Shown here in pieces: positions 1-12,578 of a DNA stretch of 64,000 nt. This DNA comes from Sebastes aleutianus (Eukaryota > Chordata > Actinopteri > Perciformes > Sebastidae), in the NCBI GenBank assembly GCA_916700875.1, contig CAKAKS010000032.1:14232129-14296128 (forward strand), given 5' to 3'. The notes beneath the pieces were generated by a model. It made no database searches. It saw only the letters and a list, made by a program, of their open reading frames with translations, and was not told the origin of the DNA. Numbering within the stretch: position 1 is the first letter of the stretch; every line of letters starts with the position of its first letter. Made by a program: the position numbers and the translations under genes.

Positions 1-169
1 TCTTTGTGGAGAAACTCAGATTTGACAGATCTGACGATTAAATCAACTTGACAAAGTCGTATTAGTGTCAGTCGACGAAGAATTTCTTTAGTCGAGGACA
101 GCCTAATCACATTATTATCAATATCGTAACATAACATTACATATACCCACTTCCACCCATTATTGAAAG

Positions 170-427
170 CTATCTATAAATTGTGGTTATTGCCAATGGG
201 AAATGTGTCATCTCTGCTTCTTCCACAGTGGTCTTTTCTCCATATAATTGTTGAGCACTGATATAACATGGCACATCTACCAAGAAGCTCTTGTTATTGA
301 GATCTAATGTGACCATTGGGGTTGACAAATGTCCTGCTATCATCTCCAGCTGTGGTGGTAATCTCTCAACTAACAATGGCTCATCATTCCAAAAGTCCGT
401 ACTGTCTTTGGCCATAATTCCTTTCAT
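170..427 (-). other. Unidentified 85-codon open frame beside the LINE
   Basis: An open frame with ATG and stop abuts the LINE truncation point. Its product is not recognised and no splice context supports it. It may belong to a transposon interrupted by the LINE, or be chance. Confidence 0.15.
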
Positions 428-862
428 TTTGCCGCTGCAAATGACTGGAACTCACTACAAAACACGCTCAAACTCACAGCTCTCACATCTCTCAACATGT
501 CCAAACAAAAGCTGCAACAAGTCATAGTTGACTGCTGTACTTGCTGACCAGCCCTCACTTCTCTCTCTCTCTCTCTTCCATTACAATTTTACAAAGAACA
601 TCCAGTAATCCACTTTTTTTTTATACATAGTGTTTATTAATTTCTGACCTATTTATTTACCCATGCTGTTTTTAGCCATTTTCTCATGTCTTGTCATGGC
701 ATACTGTATGTTTGTCATACTGTATCTGTGCTGTTTGTGTCGCTTGTGTGGACTGTGTTTTTATACTCTTGCTGCTGCCTCTTGGCCAGGTCATCATTGT
801 AAATGAGAATTGGTTCTCAATTGATTTTACCTGGTTAAATAAAGGTCAAATAAATAAAATAA
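425..862 (+). mobile_element. 5'-truncated LINE (L2/CR1-like): end of reverse transcriptase ORF and 3' UTR
   Basis: From about 426 the plus strand reads AAANDWNSLQNTLKLTAL and ends in a stop near 540. That is the typical C-terminus of a non-LTR retrotransposon reverse transcriptase protein (NDWN-LQ...LK). The 3' UTR ends CTGGTTAAATAAAGGTC followed by an (AAAT)n-like tail, the usual end of this family in fish. Confidence 0.8.
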
Positions 863-865
863 TCC

Positions 866-1330
866 CAAGGTACGTCTCTAATAAAATACACCCAGGCTAT
901 TTTTTGTCTTAAATGTGTCAGAATAACATTGTGGAGGACCATCCACACTGTGAAACTTTAAACCTCCCCTTGTGTGATTGCTAATGGTTGCTAGCTTCTT
1001 TGAGCAGCTACAAAAACACTCACAGTGTCTTCATAACTAACATTAGCTGAAATAAAAGCGACTAGGAAGCTATACAACATTATAGTGCAGCAAAACAATA
1101 GCAGTACTAGAGGCAGAGGTAGGCTGGGCTGTCTGCTCTGTGCAGACTGTGTTACATAACAACATGTGAGCTCAGCACAAGGACAGCCTGAACAGACACA
1201 CATCTCCTTTCTTCTGTTCTAGCAGACAGCTAAACACGTCGTTTAACAGCGTTTAACATCTAGTAACCGTGTCTCAATATGACTCGTGATGTTATGTAAC
1301 AATAGACAGAGAGTTCACTGTGTTTGAGCA
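866..1330. other. Unique-looking sequence, nothing recognised
   Basis: No coding frame or repeat family was recognised. If the promoter at 1.4 kb is real, this would be its first intron. Confidence 0.4.
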
Positions 1331-1335
1331 CTCAC

Positions 1336-1446
1336 CAGTCGCAGCTTGTCTTGTTTTGTTTTTCTGCACAGCTGTGAGAAATCAGACGCACTTCCGCCCT
1401 GCTGCTGCTCAGCCAATCAGGTGTCTCCAACCTCGCTGTGACGTCA
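1336..1446 (-). promoter_or_regulatory. Candidate TATA-less promoter and first non-coding exon of a minus-strand gene
   Basis: A full CRE palindrome TGACGTCA (1439-1446), a CCAAT box (1413-1417) and an ETS-type CTTCCG (1391-1396) sit within 60 bp. On the minus strand they are followed by a splice donor GACTG|GTGAGT at 1335/1336. This is the architecture of a housekeeping promoter with a short first exon. In human the gene beyond IFT43 on the same strand is GPATCH2L, so this could be its promoter, with the body off the left edge; that link is inference. Confidence 0.4.
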
Positions 1447-1989
1447 CACCGCCACACCAACACTGTGTTCATGCAGATAAGATAAAGAGTCTGTCAGCCT
1501 GCATGCTGTGCTGCAGATAACACATTTAACTTTACCACCGATCACCATGACGCTCCTATAACAAGCTGACAAATTGTGTTTTATTTATTTATTTATTTAT
1601 GTATTTTTTTTGTTTTCCTTTCAAGATTTAAGAGTTTTATTTGCTATTTGCACCTATATATAAGTACATTGGAATTCTGAGCAGTTTACACCGAGCCAGC
1701 TTTAAGAAAATAAAAAAGGTAGAAAAGGCACAAGGTAATTACAGTAGAAAATAAGTAGCACATTCAACTCAACACAATAAATAAATAATTAAAATATAAA
1801 ACGCCCTCAGTGTAGTCAATAAATAAACTAAACTACCCTCTGCGTAGGAACGATACCCCCAGAATACAAATATACAGTATATATATATATGCTCCATGAA
1901 CACGTTAAAAGAACTTGTAACTCTCAAAATATTTAAAAAAAGAAATAATTAATATATTTCAGACAATTACACAGTGGAAGGCAGCATAT

Positions 1990-2200
1990 TGCACAGCATT
2001 ACAGTCCATTCAGTTCAGGTATACTGTGTGTCAGTAATGGTCTGGAGGTGAGGTGTGGGGTATTTGTGTCCCTCTTTAACGTCCTTTGCCACCAGTCTTA
2101 TTGTAGCTGGGAAGAAGCTGTTGTGAAACCAGAGGTGCTCTGTGAGTGGAGATGCTCTCTGGCCTGTGTTGCCTCAGGTTGTGTCCTGATTCCCTCCACC
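1990..2200. mobile_element. Possible LINE 3' UTR remnant
   Basis: The stretch around GGAAGAAGCTGTTGTGAAAC resembles a motif frequent in fish LINE 3' regions. It is degenerate and lacks clear ends. AT-rich tracts precede it (1570-1900). Confidence 0.3.
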
Positions 2201-3149
2201 TGAACAGAGAGTGAGCTGGGTGGTTTCACTACTTATGTTCTTTGTATTTGCTTGTCTCCATTTTTGTTTGCCCTTAGTTCCTAGTATTGTCTGTTTTTGT
2301 TGATATATATAAAAAATGAGGCATGATACACACCACACAGAAGTCTGTATCACTGACATGCACATGTTTCTTAATACAAATATTTGAAACACAAGCTGAC
2401 AAATTACTGGTGTAAACTATTTTCAAATCCCCTGTATTACTTCAGTTTTCCTGTTATGTGTCTGTAATAATAGAAAATATGTTGATCCTTCATTGTTGTG
2501 TATTATTACTTTACTCCCTACAGTAGGCTATACAAAAACCGATATGTTCCTGTAAACTATAGGGCTGTAGCTAGGATTGTAGAAATACTAGGGTCACGAG
2601 TCAAAGCCCCCCAACTCCCCAAAAAGAAAGTCTTACATTTATTTATTCATTTATTAATTTATAGCCTATGCATTTTCATAGTTAAATGTTCATGTGTATA
2701 TTCTGTAAGTCTGATCTAAAATGAACAATTATTTCGAAGAAAATTCCTCCGAAAAAAATCAACCAAACTCAACACAGCTGATTAAACTCTGACTAAAATA
2801 ACTGTCTCAGAACTTTGTATCTATTTTCCATATAATTAGTACCAAATTAAAAGGGTCTTTCCAGGAAACTTCCTAGGAAATTTAAAGGAAATTTTGGACC
2901 TGTAAAATGAAATTACCTTTCCCCAAAGATCTAATTTGTGTTTCAAAGCATTTCAAACGTTTTATTAAATATAATCTTACTTTGTGTAACTTATCACGTC
3001 CAGTGTTTGTTGTGGCTGCTGTCATTGAGGTGGTGTTTCAACTCTGCAGTGATAAAGGCTGAGTTAATTGTGCATTATATTGTCAGTTGAAACATGTACA
3101 ATACTCATTACAATATAATGCAGTGCAACACATTATAAATTCCCACACA
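2200..3149. other. AT-rich non-coding stretch
   Basis: No gene or clear repeat is seen. Open frames here are short and unsupported. Confidence 0.4.
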
Positions 3150-3376
3150 AACAAAGACCTCAAAAGGAGGGAGTGCAGGTCCCCCATTAATCACAGGGTT
3201 GGCTGTTTGATCCCCAGCTTCCCCGTTCACATGTCGAAGTATCCTTGAGCAAGACACTGAAGCCCAATCAACCCAACCCTAAAGGTTAGTCCATAGCCTT
3301 GCACGACTCCTCCGCTGCCATCGATGTGTATGTGAATTGTAAAGCGCCTTGGATAACCATTTACCTCAGAAATTGC
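3150..3376 (+). mobile_element. Fish interspersed repeat, SINE-like (box B-like core, CTTGAGCAAGACACTGAA)
   Basis: The order GGTTGGCTGTTTGATCCCC, then ATGTCGAAGTATCCTTGAGC, then GTAAAGCGCCTTGGATAA is a high-copy arrangement in many teleost genomes. The GTTTGATCCCC core resembles a tRNA-derived box B. Confidence 0.6.
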
Positions 3377-3399
3377 CATATAGTTGAATCAAACTTTCT

Positions 3400-5780
3400 A
3401 TGAGTTTCAATAGAAATCAAACAGAGTAAGGTTTAACATCATCTTGATAAATGTACATGTATGTAACATTTTGTTAATTTCTTCAAACAAAATCCCAAAC
3501 CATGTTACGTTTGTAGATTACAGTAATTCTATTACTTCTGCACCTTTTAAAACAATAGTGTACTAATAAGTGTTTTATGATGTGTGACAACACTCAGTAA
3601 TGAAGAATTGTCTCTCAAAGCCAGTGTGTTGCTGAATGAAGCAACAAAAAAAAAGTAATTTACCACTTCTTTCATCTCTCAGATGAAGGCAGCCCAAATA
3701 ATAAAAAAATAAAAGTCTGTGAAAATGAGTACAAAAGCCATTTAATCTCTCTCATCTTCCTCTTAATAACTGCAAATTTCCCCTTGGGCCCATGGGAGAG
3801 GGCCTCTCTGTGCCGCTGCCACCTTATCTGTCGCCTCCATATTTCAGCGTGCTGAGCGGCTCCCTCAGTACCCAGCCCCCGGCCTCCTCTCGCCGGGGCC
3901 TGTGGGGAAGCTGGGCTCCTGGGCCCGCCATTGTTCTGGCCTGGGAGGAAAGTCCGGAGAGAGCCCTGAAAGCTGGAGAGTGGGAATATAAAAAAAAAAA
4001 ACTTGAGCCACTTCTTCATTAAGCGGCAGCCTTTCACAAGCAAACATATCAGAAACAGCCCCCTTTCAGAGGCAGTAATTAGCAATTTGGAAACCTTGCC
4101 CCCTCAGGATATACAGTTTCAATTTAGTCAGCAGCTTTAGATTCTTAGGCACTTAATATTCATTGTTTCTGCCATCTTCCCAATTTCTCGACGTACATTG
4201 TCTAGTCTTTCACTGGCGATAAAGTGTTTTATCTTTCATGTAATTCTTCCTTTCAATGAGCCCTCTGCAAGAGAAGTTAATTTTTATAAATAATTTTCAA
4301 AGGGATTTGCAGAGAATGTGAGGGATATGATAGCAAAGTGCTCTTCAGGAAGTGCCAGGCTGAATATCATATGGAGCTTGTGCTTGATTGATTAAGTCTG
4401 GCTGTAAATAGTGTTCGGGAAAAGTTCCTGCAACTTACTGGGGAGTTATATTGCAGAGAAAACCTCTGCAACTGATGACATGGATCAAAAAGTAAAGGAT
4501 ATAGAAGTTTAAATGATAATATTTGATAAAAGGACATCCAGATATACCAGCACAGATAAAAAAAAAACTCAACATTCGTAGCTTGACATTGGCTCTTTGC
4601 GATGATATTACTTGTATTCCACAATTAATGACTTACGAGTACTGTTATCATTAAATATTATCCTGCGCTTGTATTGGCATGGTAAACCCTTTGCATGGAT
4701 TTAAATGTTTGCAAACTGCTTATGAAGCCAAACCACATATTGTACCTCAGGGGGGCAAGACTGACACTTATCTTTGCCACCATGGAGTCTTTGTTTCAAA
4801 ATGCTACCACTTCCATTCATTTCCAATCAGCATTGTCTAATAGAAATAATTGATTTTTGCCTCTTCTCCACAAATGAAAAACGCTTGTGATTAAACATTT
4901 TGTCTCCAAATCTAAATTCCAAGATCGCCATCAACACTTGAGAAAAATAGGCAACTCATTAAAGCAAAAAAAAAAAAAAGAAGTAGCTAAGACGTGAAAA
5001 GAGGAGGCAGGGAATGAAATAATGAATGGAGTCCGAGTGAGCTATCTTTCCCAGGCAGAGCGCCACTAGGGATGCAAACTCTCAGCCACCAGAAATGAGC
5101 TACCTATCTGTGAAAAGAGTGACTGCTCCATCCTATTTGATTTGGCTCTCCTATCATCTCTTAAGAAGATGTCAGCCTTGCTTCTTCTATTGCTCTGAGC
5201 CTTTATCAACCCGGAGACGATTTCCCTGCAAAAAAAAAAAGAGGAGGGGGAGACGCATTTCAGTGCCTTTCAGAGAGCAACACTAAAGAATAAGTGTTAT
5301 GCGATAAAAAGGGGGTTGTTAAATAGATCTGTCTATTTGTATGGTAATAATGATCGCTTAAAGACTCGGGGCTCCGTGACTTGTAGAACAAGGAAACAAA
5401 TCTGTATTCAGGTATTGTGTTAACACGACTCTCCGAACGACCTTGTGAAACTTTCATACAGTAAAAAATGAGTTGGATTCTCCCGTTTTTTCTTTTCTTT
5501 GTTTGTGTCATTCTTTTCCCCGTCCTTTTTTAAAGTGGAGGAGTCCCTGCTCTGAGCAAAGCTGCACATCTAAAACGACTGGAGCTCTTTTGCATTTTAA
5601 ATAATCTTTGTCAGATTTTTTATTGACAGATCTGGTACAGATTCTAATTTAGTATTTAATATTCAATTCAGTATATCAGAGTGTCTGGCCGTTATATGTT
5701 TGGATGCTTGTGATGTTGTGGGTTTGAATTATTGACCTTTGCTACATATCAAAGTGATTACAGCCCATTTTAAATAATAT
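3400..5780. other. Non-coding; unique GC-rich block at 3.72-4.10 kb
   Basis: AT-rich flanks surround a balanced-composition block (about 3720-4100) containing GATA-type and CCATATTT motifs. The 137-codon minus-strand open frame across it is low-complexity Pro/Arg/Gly and has no splice support. 4.2-5.3 kb is unique with A runs. Conservation cannot be tested here. Confidence 0.4.
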
Positions 5781-5821
5781 TGGCAGTTGTGGAAGACTTA
5801 AATCCTATACAAAAGTAGTAA

Positions 5822-5845
5822 TACCACAACATGTATGTTGTGGTA
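5822..5845. repeat. 11-bp-arm palindrome
   Basis: TACCACAACAT and ATGTTGTGGTA form perfect inverted arms around a 2-nt loop, followed by an AT run. Confidence 0.7.
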
Positions 5846-6135
5846 TATATATAATATACTCAAGTACAAGGAAAATTCCTGCATTCATATTTTTGCTTGA
5901 CTAAAAGTACACAAGTATTAGCAGCAAAATATACTTAAAGTATCAAAAGTAAAAGTACTCATTATGCAGAATAGTCCCTTTCTTAGGTTTATATACAGTA
6001 TATATCTCATAATTTGATTGTTATTATTGATGCATTCATATGTAAATATCATTTTAGTGTCGTAGCAATGAACATTTTTCATCTTTAAAGTAAATAGTAA
6101 GTATAGCAGTAAGAAACTGTAAATGTGGAGTAAAA

Positions 6136-6448
6136 CTGCGTACAGCGACCGAGCGAACTCTGTCGAATGGGGCGCGAAAAATTGTCCAGATATACTACGA
6201 GCGATGTCACTCTCTATTACATAGAGAGAGTGATATTGATTAACTCTTAGTTACTGTCAGCGTCGAGTTTGACCAAAGAAAATAGGTTGGAGGTGTGCGA
6301 AACTTCCCATAAATAGAGACGGGGCGAGCAAGGATACGTCGCTTTGCCTGATCGCTGACGTATGGAGCAGGTTAGGACATCTTCATTAGGAAAAACTTAA
6401 ACAATCTGAAGTTCGCTTGTTTGCATCGCGTCCGATTAGGAAGAGGTG
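6136..6448. mobile_element. Unassigned inserted segment inside the split repeat
   Basis: CpG-rich sequence beginning CTGCGTACAGCGACCGAGCG interrupts the outer repeat. It includes near-palindromic CACTCTCTAT/ATAGAGAGAGTG. Family unknown. Confidence 0.35.
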
Positions 6449-6990
6449 TTAAAGGGACAGTGTGTAGGATTTGGTGGCATGTAGTGGTGTGGTTGCAGAT
6501 TGCAACGAACTAAATACCTCCTTTTCTAAGACTGGCGTAACGTGAGCCACCAAGTATAAAACCGTGGTGATGTTGTTCGCCTCGCTCAGAGGCCATCCTT
6601 ACCATAATAACACTACTGTAGGAGCAACGGAAGTCAGACGGCAGCTGGCGATACTACAGTTTTGCACTCTGTGGCTCACGTTATCGCAGTTTCACAAGCG
6701 TGTCGGAGAACTACGGTGGCCTTCAGGTAACGTAAAAACGCGAACGGCTCTTGCTCGAGCCAGTGTTTGGTTTGTCCGTTCTGGACTACTGTAGAAACAT
6801 GGCGGAGCAACCTGGCGGACTCCGTGAAGAGGACCCGCTTCCTTTGTAGATATGAAGGGCTCATTCTAAACTAACGATAACACACAGATTCTTAGATTCA
6901 GGTGATTATACACTAATGAAAACATAGTTATGAATATAATATTACATTTCTGCAACTAGATCCCCGAAATGTTACACACTGTTCCTTTAA
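6449..6990. mobile_element. TTAA-ended non-autonomous DNA transposon (MITE-like)
   Basis: The left end TTAAAGGGACAGTGTGTA pairs with the right end, whose reverse complement reads TTAAAGGAACAGTGTGTA (one mismatch). The interior (GGATTTGGTGGCATGTAGTG; ATGGCGGAGCAACCTGGCGG) is a known high-copy teleost unit. TTAA at both ends is compatible with piggyBac-type insertion. It lies inside another repeat. Confidence 0.75.
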
Positions 6991-7119
6991 GTATTTCTCT
7001 CAGAAATGTAGTTGAGTAGAAGTATAAAGTGGCATAAAATGGAAATACTCAAAAGTAAAGTGCAAGTACCTCTAAATTGTATCTAAGTACAATGCTTAAG
7101 TAAATATACATAGTTACTT

Positions 7120-8812
7120 TAAACAACTGAATATTGGCTAAACCTTTTTGATTAATTACCAGTTCCTCACCATTGTAAGTGTATCCCAGTTTAAACATAT
7201 AACCATTAAAACCACAGCGATACCTGCTGACTGTCAAAAAGCCAACCCTGAGGTCTCTCATTAGGATTCAAAGGCTCCAGTTATCTGTCCCCAGGTGGAA
7301 TAATAAGCTATAAACAAAATTATCTGGAAAGCTGGCCCATAAACCTCAGGAGCATTTTTTGTTGTTGTTGTCAAGCAAATCAAACAGTAAGTAGGGGATT
7401 GTTTGTTGTTCTGCGTACCTGGAGACCCTCCTGTACATTGTTTCAGATGCATCACTGCCATGGGTGGCCATGTCAACCTGCTCCACAAAGGTGCGTTTGA
7501 CGTGTCAATTTAGCAGGTGGCAGGTTGAAGCTGAGCCCGCTTAGTTGATCCTTTATCTGCTCTTTTGATATCTGCGTGGCGTGTCTGTGTAAACAATTAA
7601 ACAGTCCAGCCCAAAAATGTTGTGTGAATAGTGCGACTGATTCTTCGAGCACAGCACCAGAAGGTTAGAAGTTTATGAGTGAAAAGCCTCCCTGTCACTG
7701 ATAGTATAATTCTCTCTGTATATTATTTTTTGTATGAACAAATGCATACAGTGATGTAGCAGTTCTAAAAGGTTAAGAATATGAAATATGATGTTAAACA
7801 AGGAAATCAATATGTTCTAATTTACCAGAGTTGAACATGAAATCCTCTGATTAGGAAAGGGATGTTGATTCCTTCTAAACCCCAGTTTGTGATGTCGCAC
7901 AGACCTTTTATATTTTGACGTTATGGAAGGAAAAGTAAGTTATCCTGTCCAATAGCAGGCTCCTGGAACTGGAACCTGCAGACAGTAAAAGGAATGAACA
8001 ACCATTAATGTTATTAATTACTGAGCTTTCCCTGCAAATCAATAGGTTTTTTTCACAGTAGATATTTGTGTGACTAATAATAATAATAACAATAATGGAT
8101 TATCGCTATTCAAATGTCCCAATAAGCCATGCCAGTGTAACAGTGAGCCAGCATGCACAATGCACGTTTCTGAAAATGAAAATCATGTGTAAAGGGTGGC
8201 ATCAGTGCTAGTCAACAATTATAAATATATGTTTCTGAGCATTCTGTACAATACGAATAACAGAGTGGAGGACTGGATGGCTGATAGCAGACTGTTTGAT
8301 GGGAGCATGGAGGGCACAACACTCGGCTCACTTGCCAAGAAAATGAACAAATTCAGTGTGGAGCTGCACTGATGTGTGAAAATACTGAAAACATGAAACT
8401 TCAGTGCTCATATTCATGTGAAAATAACAGGACGTGCGATGCAAAGATGCAGCCTGTTACACGACAATGTTAACAGCCCAAGAAAATGAGACAGAAAACG
8501 AACATGTTGTCTTTATCCGTTCTGCCCACTTGTGCAACGTAATGTATGGAATTATTCTTAACTGATGTATATGAGGCACAAGAAAACATTTCATTATGGA
8601 TCTTTACTAGTTAATAGTGTGAAACATGACTTAACAAAAAAACTATTACCAAACTACAGGCTGTAAATATCAGGGAAACATAAAGATCCACAAATACAAA
8701 CTCCTTTTGATCATAAGACTGCATCAGATCTCATGTCTCTAAATGTTGTCTTTCCAAAAGAAAAAGCATCAACATTTTGATATATTTAATATATCATTGA
8801 AAGCCACCTTTA
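7120..8812. other. Non-coding stretch, no feature recognised
   Basis: No exon or repeat family was identified. A short TAA repeat lies near 8075-8088. Confidence 0.35.
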
Positions 8813-8998
8813 TGGGCATCTCTAGTGGTCTACGACACATACAGTAACATGTAATCGCAATGTCCCTGGTTTGAGACCAGCTGGGGACCTTTGTTACATG
8901 TCATACCTCTTGTTCTCTCCTCACGTTTCCAGTCTTGTTCTACTATGAAACTACAAAATAAAAGCAAGATTTCCGCCCCCTAAAAAAACCCCCAAAAA
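8813..8998 (+). mobile_element. tRNA-derived SINE
   Basis: A degenerate box A (TAGTGGTCTACGAC) is followed by box B-like CTGGTTTGAGACCAGC, then GGGGACCTTTGTTACATGTC and a tail ending CAAAATAAAAGCAAG plus C/A runs. This is a high-copy teleost SINE arrangement. Confidence 0.7.
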
Positions 8999-9231
8999 AG
9001 TATATGGGAATTAGAAATTAACATTCCTATTTGTTATGTTTTCAGAGGTCTCTAAATGCTACGGAACGGTAAAATATGAGCAACACCAATCACGTTAAAA
9101 AGCACTTATGAGCAGTATTCAAGGGGTAGAGAAAGCGTCCATAAACGTCTCACCACAAATTACAACCGTGTGCATTTTGTGTTAGTCCCTCACAACTGTA
9201 AAGCTCTCCCACTGCTGCCTACTGCTGAACA

Positions 9232-9277
9232 GAGGAGGAGGAGAAGGAGGAGGAGGAGGAGGAGGAGGAGGAGGAGG
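9232..9277 (+). repeat. (GGA)n trinucleotide repeat
   Basis: A nearly pure GAG/AGG run of about 45 bp. Confidence 0.85.
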
Positions 9278-9987
9278 CAGACTACACGGAGCTCTCCAGG
9301 CCCGGCGTGGAAAGCACTAGAGGTAGATTGATTAGCCCGCTCAGTTTGGCTGATTAATCAGAGCCTGTTAGGTGGAAACGAGCACCATTTATGGCTGATT
9401 ATCTTCCCAGAAGGCAAAATCTTAAAGTACAATCCACAGTGGAACTTTTCAACCTCCATTTAAACCCAGCACTTTCCAGCTCCTTATTTCTTTAATGAAA
9501 ATGCTGCTAACATTTGGTTTCATGAAGTTTCACATTACTGCTGTACAAGTATCGGTCTTAGTGTTTTTCCACATGAATTTGATAATGGCCAACAAGTCAA
9601 AGTAGAAGGAAAAAAATATTTCTCTCCGTCAATTCATGCATTAAATTCAGCAGAAATGAACATTTTACCAGACATACTAATTTCATGGCAGCTAAATGAC
9701 TTATGGCTTTAAGCTATAGCCTGAACCCCGAGGCAGGGACCTCTTGATCATCCAAAGGTTTAGGCTAAAGAGGACACGTCATCAAGACATGAGAACATCC
9801 TGCTTGAGTGGTAAAATCATTTATTTATTTGTATTAATTTTGTTCTTGTCCTGTTGTTCCCGTCATTTTAACCTTCAACACATTTTTTTTTATCAATATT
9901 AATTTTTTAAATCTATTACTGTTTTCTGTATAACAGAACTAAAGGAGCTCGGACTTAATCCTGACGTAGAAAAGACATTTTACTGTT

Positions 9988-10024
9988 TTAGTATTAGTTT
10001 AAAAGCCTTTTAAACTAATATTAA
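9988..10024. repeat. Perfect hairpin, 13-bp arms and 3-nt loop
   Basis: TATTAGTTTAAAA (9992-10004), GCC, TTTTAAACTAATA (10008-10020). Pairing extends a few more bases with wobble pairs. Confidence 0.75.
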
Positions 10025-12578
10025 GATCATTCTAAGCCTTCCAAAAAGGATTACACGTGAAAACCCGCATGACTATGTCTTTGTTCTGTGATCATGTGAC
10101 CATGAAATTTCAAAGTCTCTTTTTTTCTAATAGTCTGTTTTCAGGAAAAATTACATTCTCAAGTCTAAAACAAATACTGTTATAATGAAATGAGCTGTAG
10201 TGTAAATGAAGGTGAAAACGATTTCAGATATACTCTTATTTTGATTTTATACATTGAAATATTAAATATAAACGTCCACATAGTCAGAATAAAACATAAA
10301 AATATGCTTTGAATTCACATATTTTCACATTTCTACATCTTGACCTGTCTTGTGTTAATTTCTCTGTGTCTATGTTTATTATTTTAATTTGTGCTTTAAC
10401 GTTTTAAATGTATTTCCTGTTGAGTGTTCCAGTATGTAAATCATTTTGAATAGCTTTTATGCGTTAAATGTTCTGTTTTAACCTGAAACAACAGTGAATG
10501 TCCATTCCTAAAGAATTAATCGGCAACTGTTTTTATAATCAATGAATCATTTAAGTAATTTTTCAACAGAAATTCCAATTCGCATTTTCTAGCTTCTCAA
10601 ATGTGAGGATTTATATAATTTGTATATAATTGTAAACTGAATGATTTGGGACTGTTGGTCGACATGTGACGACATTTCCTTGGGCACTAGGAAACTGTGA
10701 TTATAAATCAAATAACTGTGATTATAAAAGCAACTAATTAATTAATCAAGAAAAATAAGTGACAGATTAATTGATAATGAAAACAATCTTTAGTTTTAGC
10801 CCTGTTGCTATACTGTTTCATGAAACTTTCCATAACTGAGTTTACTCTGCACCATATATCTCTGAAACCAGCAACAACAGCTTCCATCTCGTGCTACACT
10901 GAAGAACCAAAACTTACTGACTAACTACAGGCTCTGCTCCACTAACAGTGAAAGAAAGACTTTATGCAAAGTGTCTGTGACCTTTTACATTGAAGTGAGC
11001 TTGATATTATAGTAATGCTGACACTCCCAAATTGGAAAATGAACACCTATCACCCTGAGGACAGTTGCAATCACCCTTTTCATCTTGTACAGTTCATTCT
11101 CAATGGAGCTAAACCACAGTGTGACACGGGACTTTAACTCTCCTCTCTATCACTACCACTACAGGGGAAAGAGGCAATGATTTGCTAACATAAACTAAAC
11201 TATATTGGGTGTTTGAATTTTTGTTTGATTAGTGTTTTACTAGTAGCCTCAATTTCTCTCCGAACAAAAGGAAAGGAGGTCTCTGGTGGTACCAGCGTCC
11301 TCGTCTCTGTGGTCCACCCTTTAATGTTCACACCACACCTCGTGCTATTGTCCAGCCCTGCAGCCAGAGTGGCCTTCTCCAGCCTGGTCACCCGTTTCCA
11401 TTTATCTGCTGGGATAACTATAAAAATCTGTCAGGAGCAGGGTGTTTTTTTTTCTCGCTCAGCTCAGCCCAGCTGGCAGATTGAGAGCCCCCTGTAATGC
11501 ACAAGTCTGTTTTTATTATTCTTGCTGGGGGAACACTATTTCATCAAGTGCATGATTCCACAGAAGAGAGAAGATAGCCCCGGCCCGGCTATATTTCTTC
11601 CAATCAAACATTCCAAGGGGAAAAAATGAGTGGGTGCCATCAAATCCCAGAATAATGCTGCCAGATTTTATGTAAAAAGAAGGACTGATGGACAAATACA
11701 GGAAGGCAAGACAAGTTTAATGACGTGTGTTCAGGAGCTGAGATTGGAAAACTGACAGAGAAAAGCAGCCTCTTTGCCGGAATATAAATTGTTGTGCGCT
11801 GTAAAAAGGCTTTTATCTGGAGTGAATATGGGACGAAATACACAGGTCAGGGTTAAGTCATTTTCTCCGGCAAGTTAAGCGAATAATGAAGGCGAGCCCG
11901 CGCGGAGAGGAGCACTGCTACTGCCAGTTTGTCTTCATTTATTATGCCAAATCTCATGATTTTGGCGTTGGCGCAGTGAGTGCTCTGGCGCGCACCGGTG
12001 GACGACATATCGCTTAATTTACACAAGGTAATGAAAGCAGGGAATGGGAGGACAAAACAATTTACCTGCTGACACGGGAAGAAGTGATTTGCGAACATGG
12101 GGGGTGAGCGAAAGAGCAGGCAGAGGGCCAGGGCCGAGGGGCGGAAGAGGAGCAGAGATAGGGATGAGGGGAAGGAAAGAGGGAAAGGGGGGGAGGCATA
12201 GAAGAATAAAAAGACAGGGAGGTGGAGGGAAAAAACAAAAGGATGAGGACAGCTTCAGGTGATGATGATGGCTTTGATGAGGCAACAGTAAACTCTCACT
12301 CTGTCTCTCCCTCCCCCACAGACACACACACAAAAATATGTGCAATCAGGGGGCGAAATTGACCTCAAATCTGGAGGGTCTGCGCTGACAAGGCCCTTGT
12401 TTTACTCCTCCTTTCCCCACCAATTGTAATCACTTCTCAGAGAGCCACTTGTGTGGCAGCAATGGGAGGCTTGAACATCACTCTGGAGCCGCAACAGGTA
12501 TTTTCACCCAAAGACCAAATGTCTGACTGCCGTCTCACACCGAATTTTGTTGACCAGTTCAGTGATTAATGTAGTTTT

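Larger units (their letters stand above)
5790..7115. mobile_element. High-copy teleost repeat split by inserted elements
   Basis: The left part contains AAAAGTACTCATTATGCAGA (about 5951-5970). The right part (6990-7115) contains GAGTAGAAGTATAAAGTGGC and a run of AAGTA/CAAGTA motifs. These are two halves of one family, continuous elsewhere in fish. About 850 bp of other sequence (6136-6988) separates them. Confidence 0.65.
9000..12578. other. Non-coding interval with unique blocks at 9.28-9.5 and 11.3-12.5 kb
   Basis: 9.5-11.2 kb is AT-rich with nothing recognised. 11.3-12.5 kb has balanced composition and many TAAT/ATTA and CAATTA homeodomain-type cores. Opposing open frames near 12.0-12.35 kb are purine/pyrimidine-run artefacts. 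Confidence 0.4.

Noticed and set aside
3672..4085. 137-codon minus-strand frame as a gene
   Set aside because: Low-complexity Gly/Pro/Arg in a GC block with opposing open frames and no splice context; more likely non-coding.
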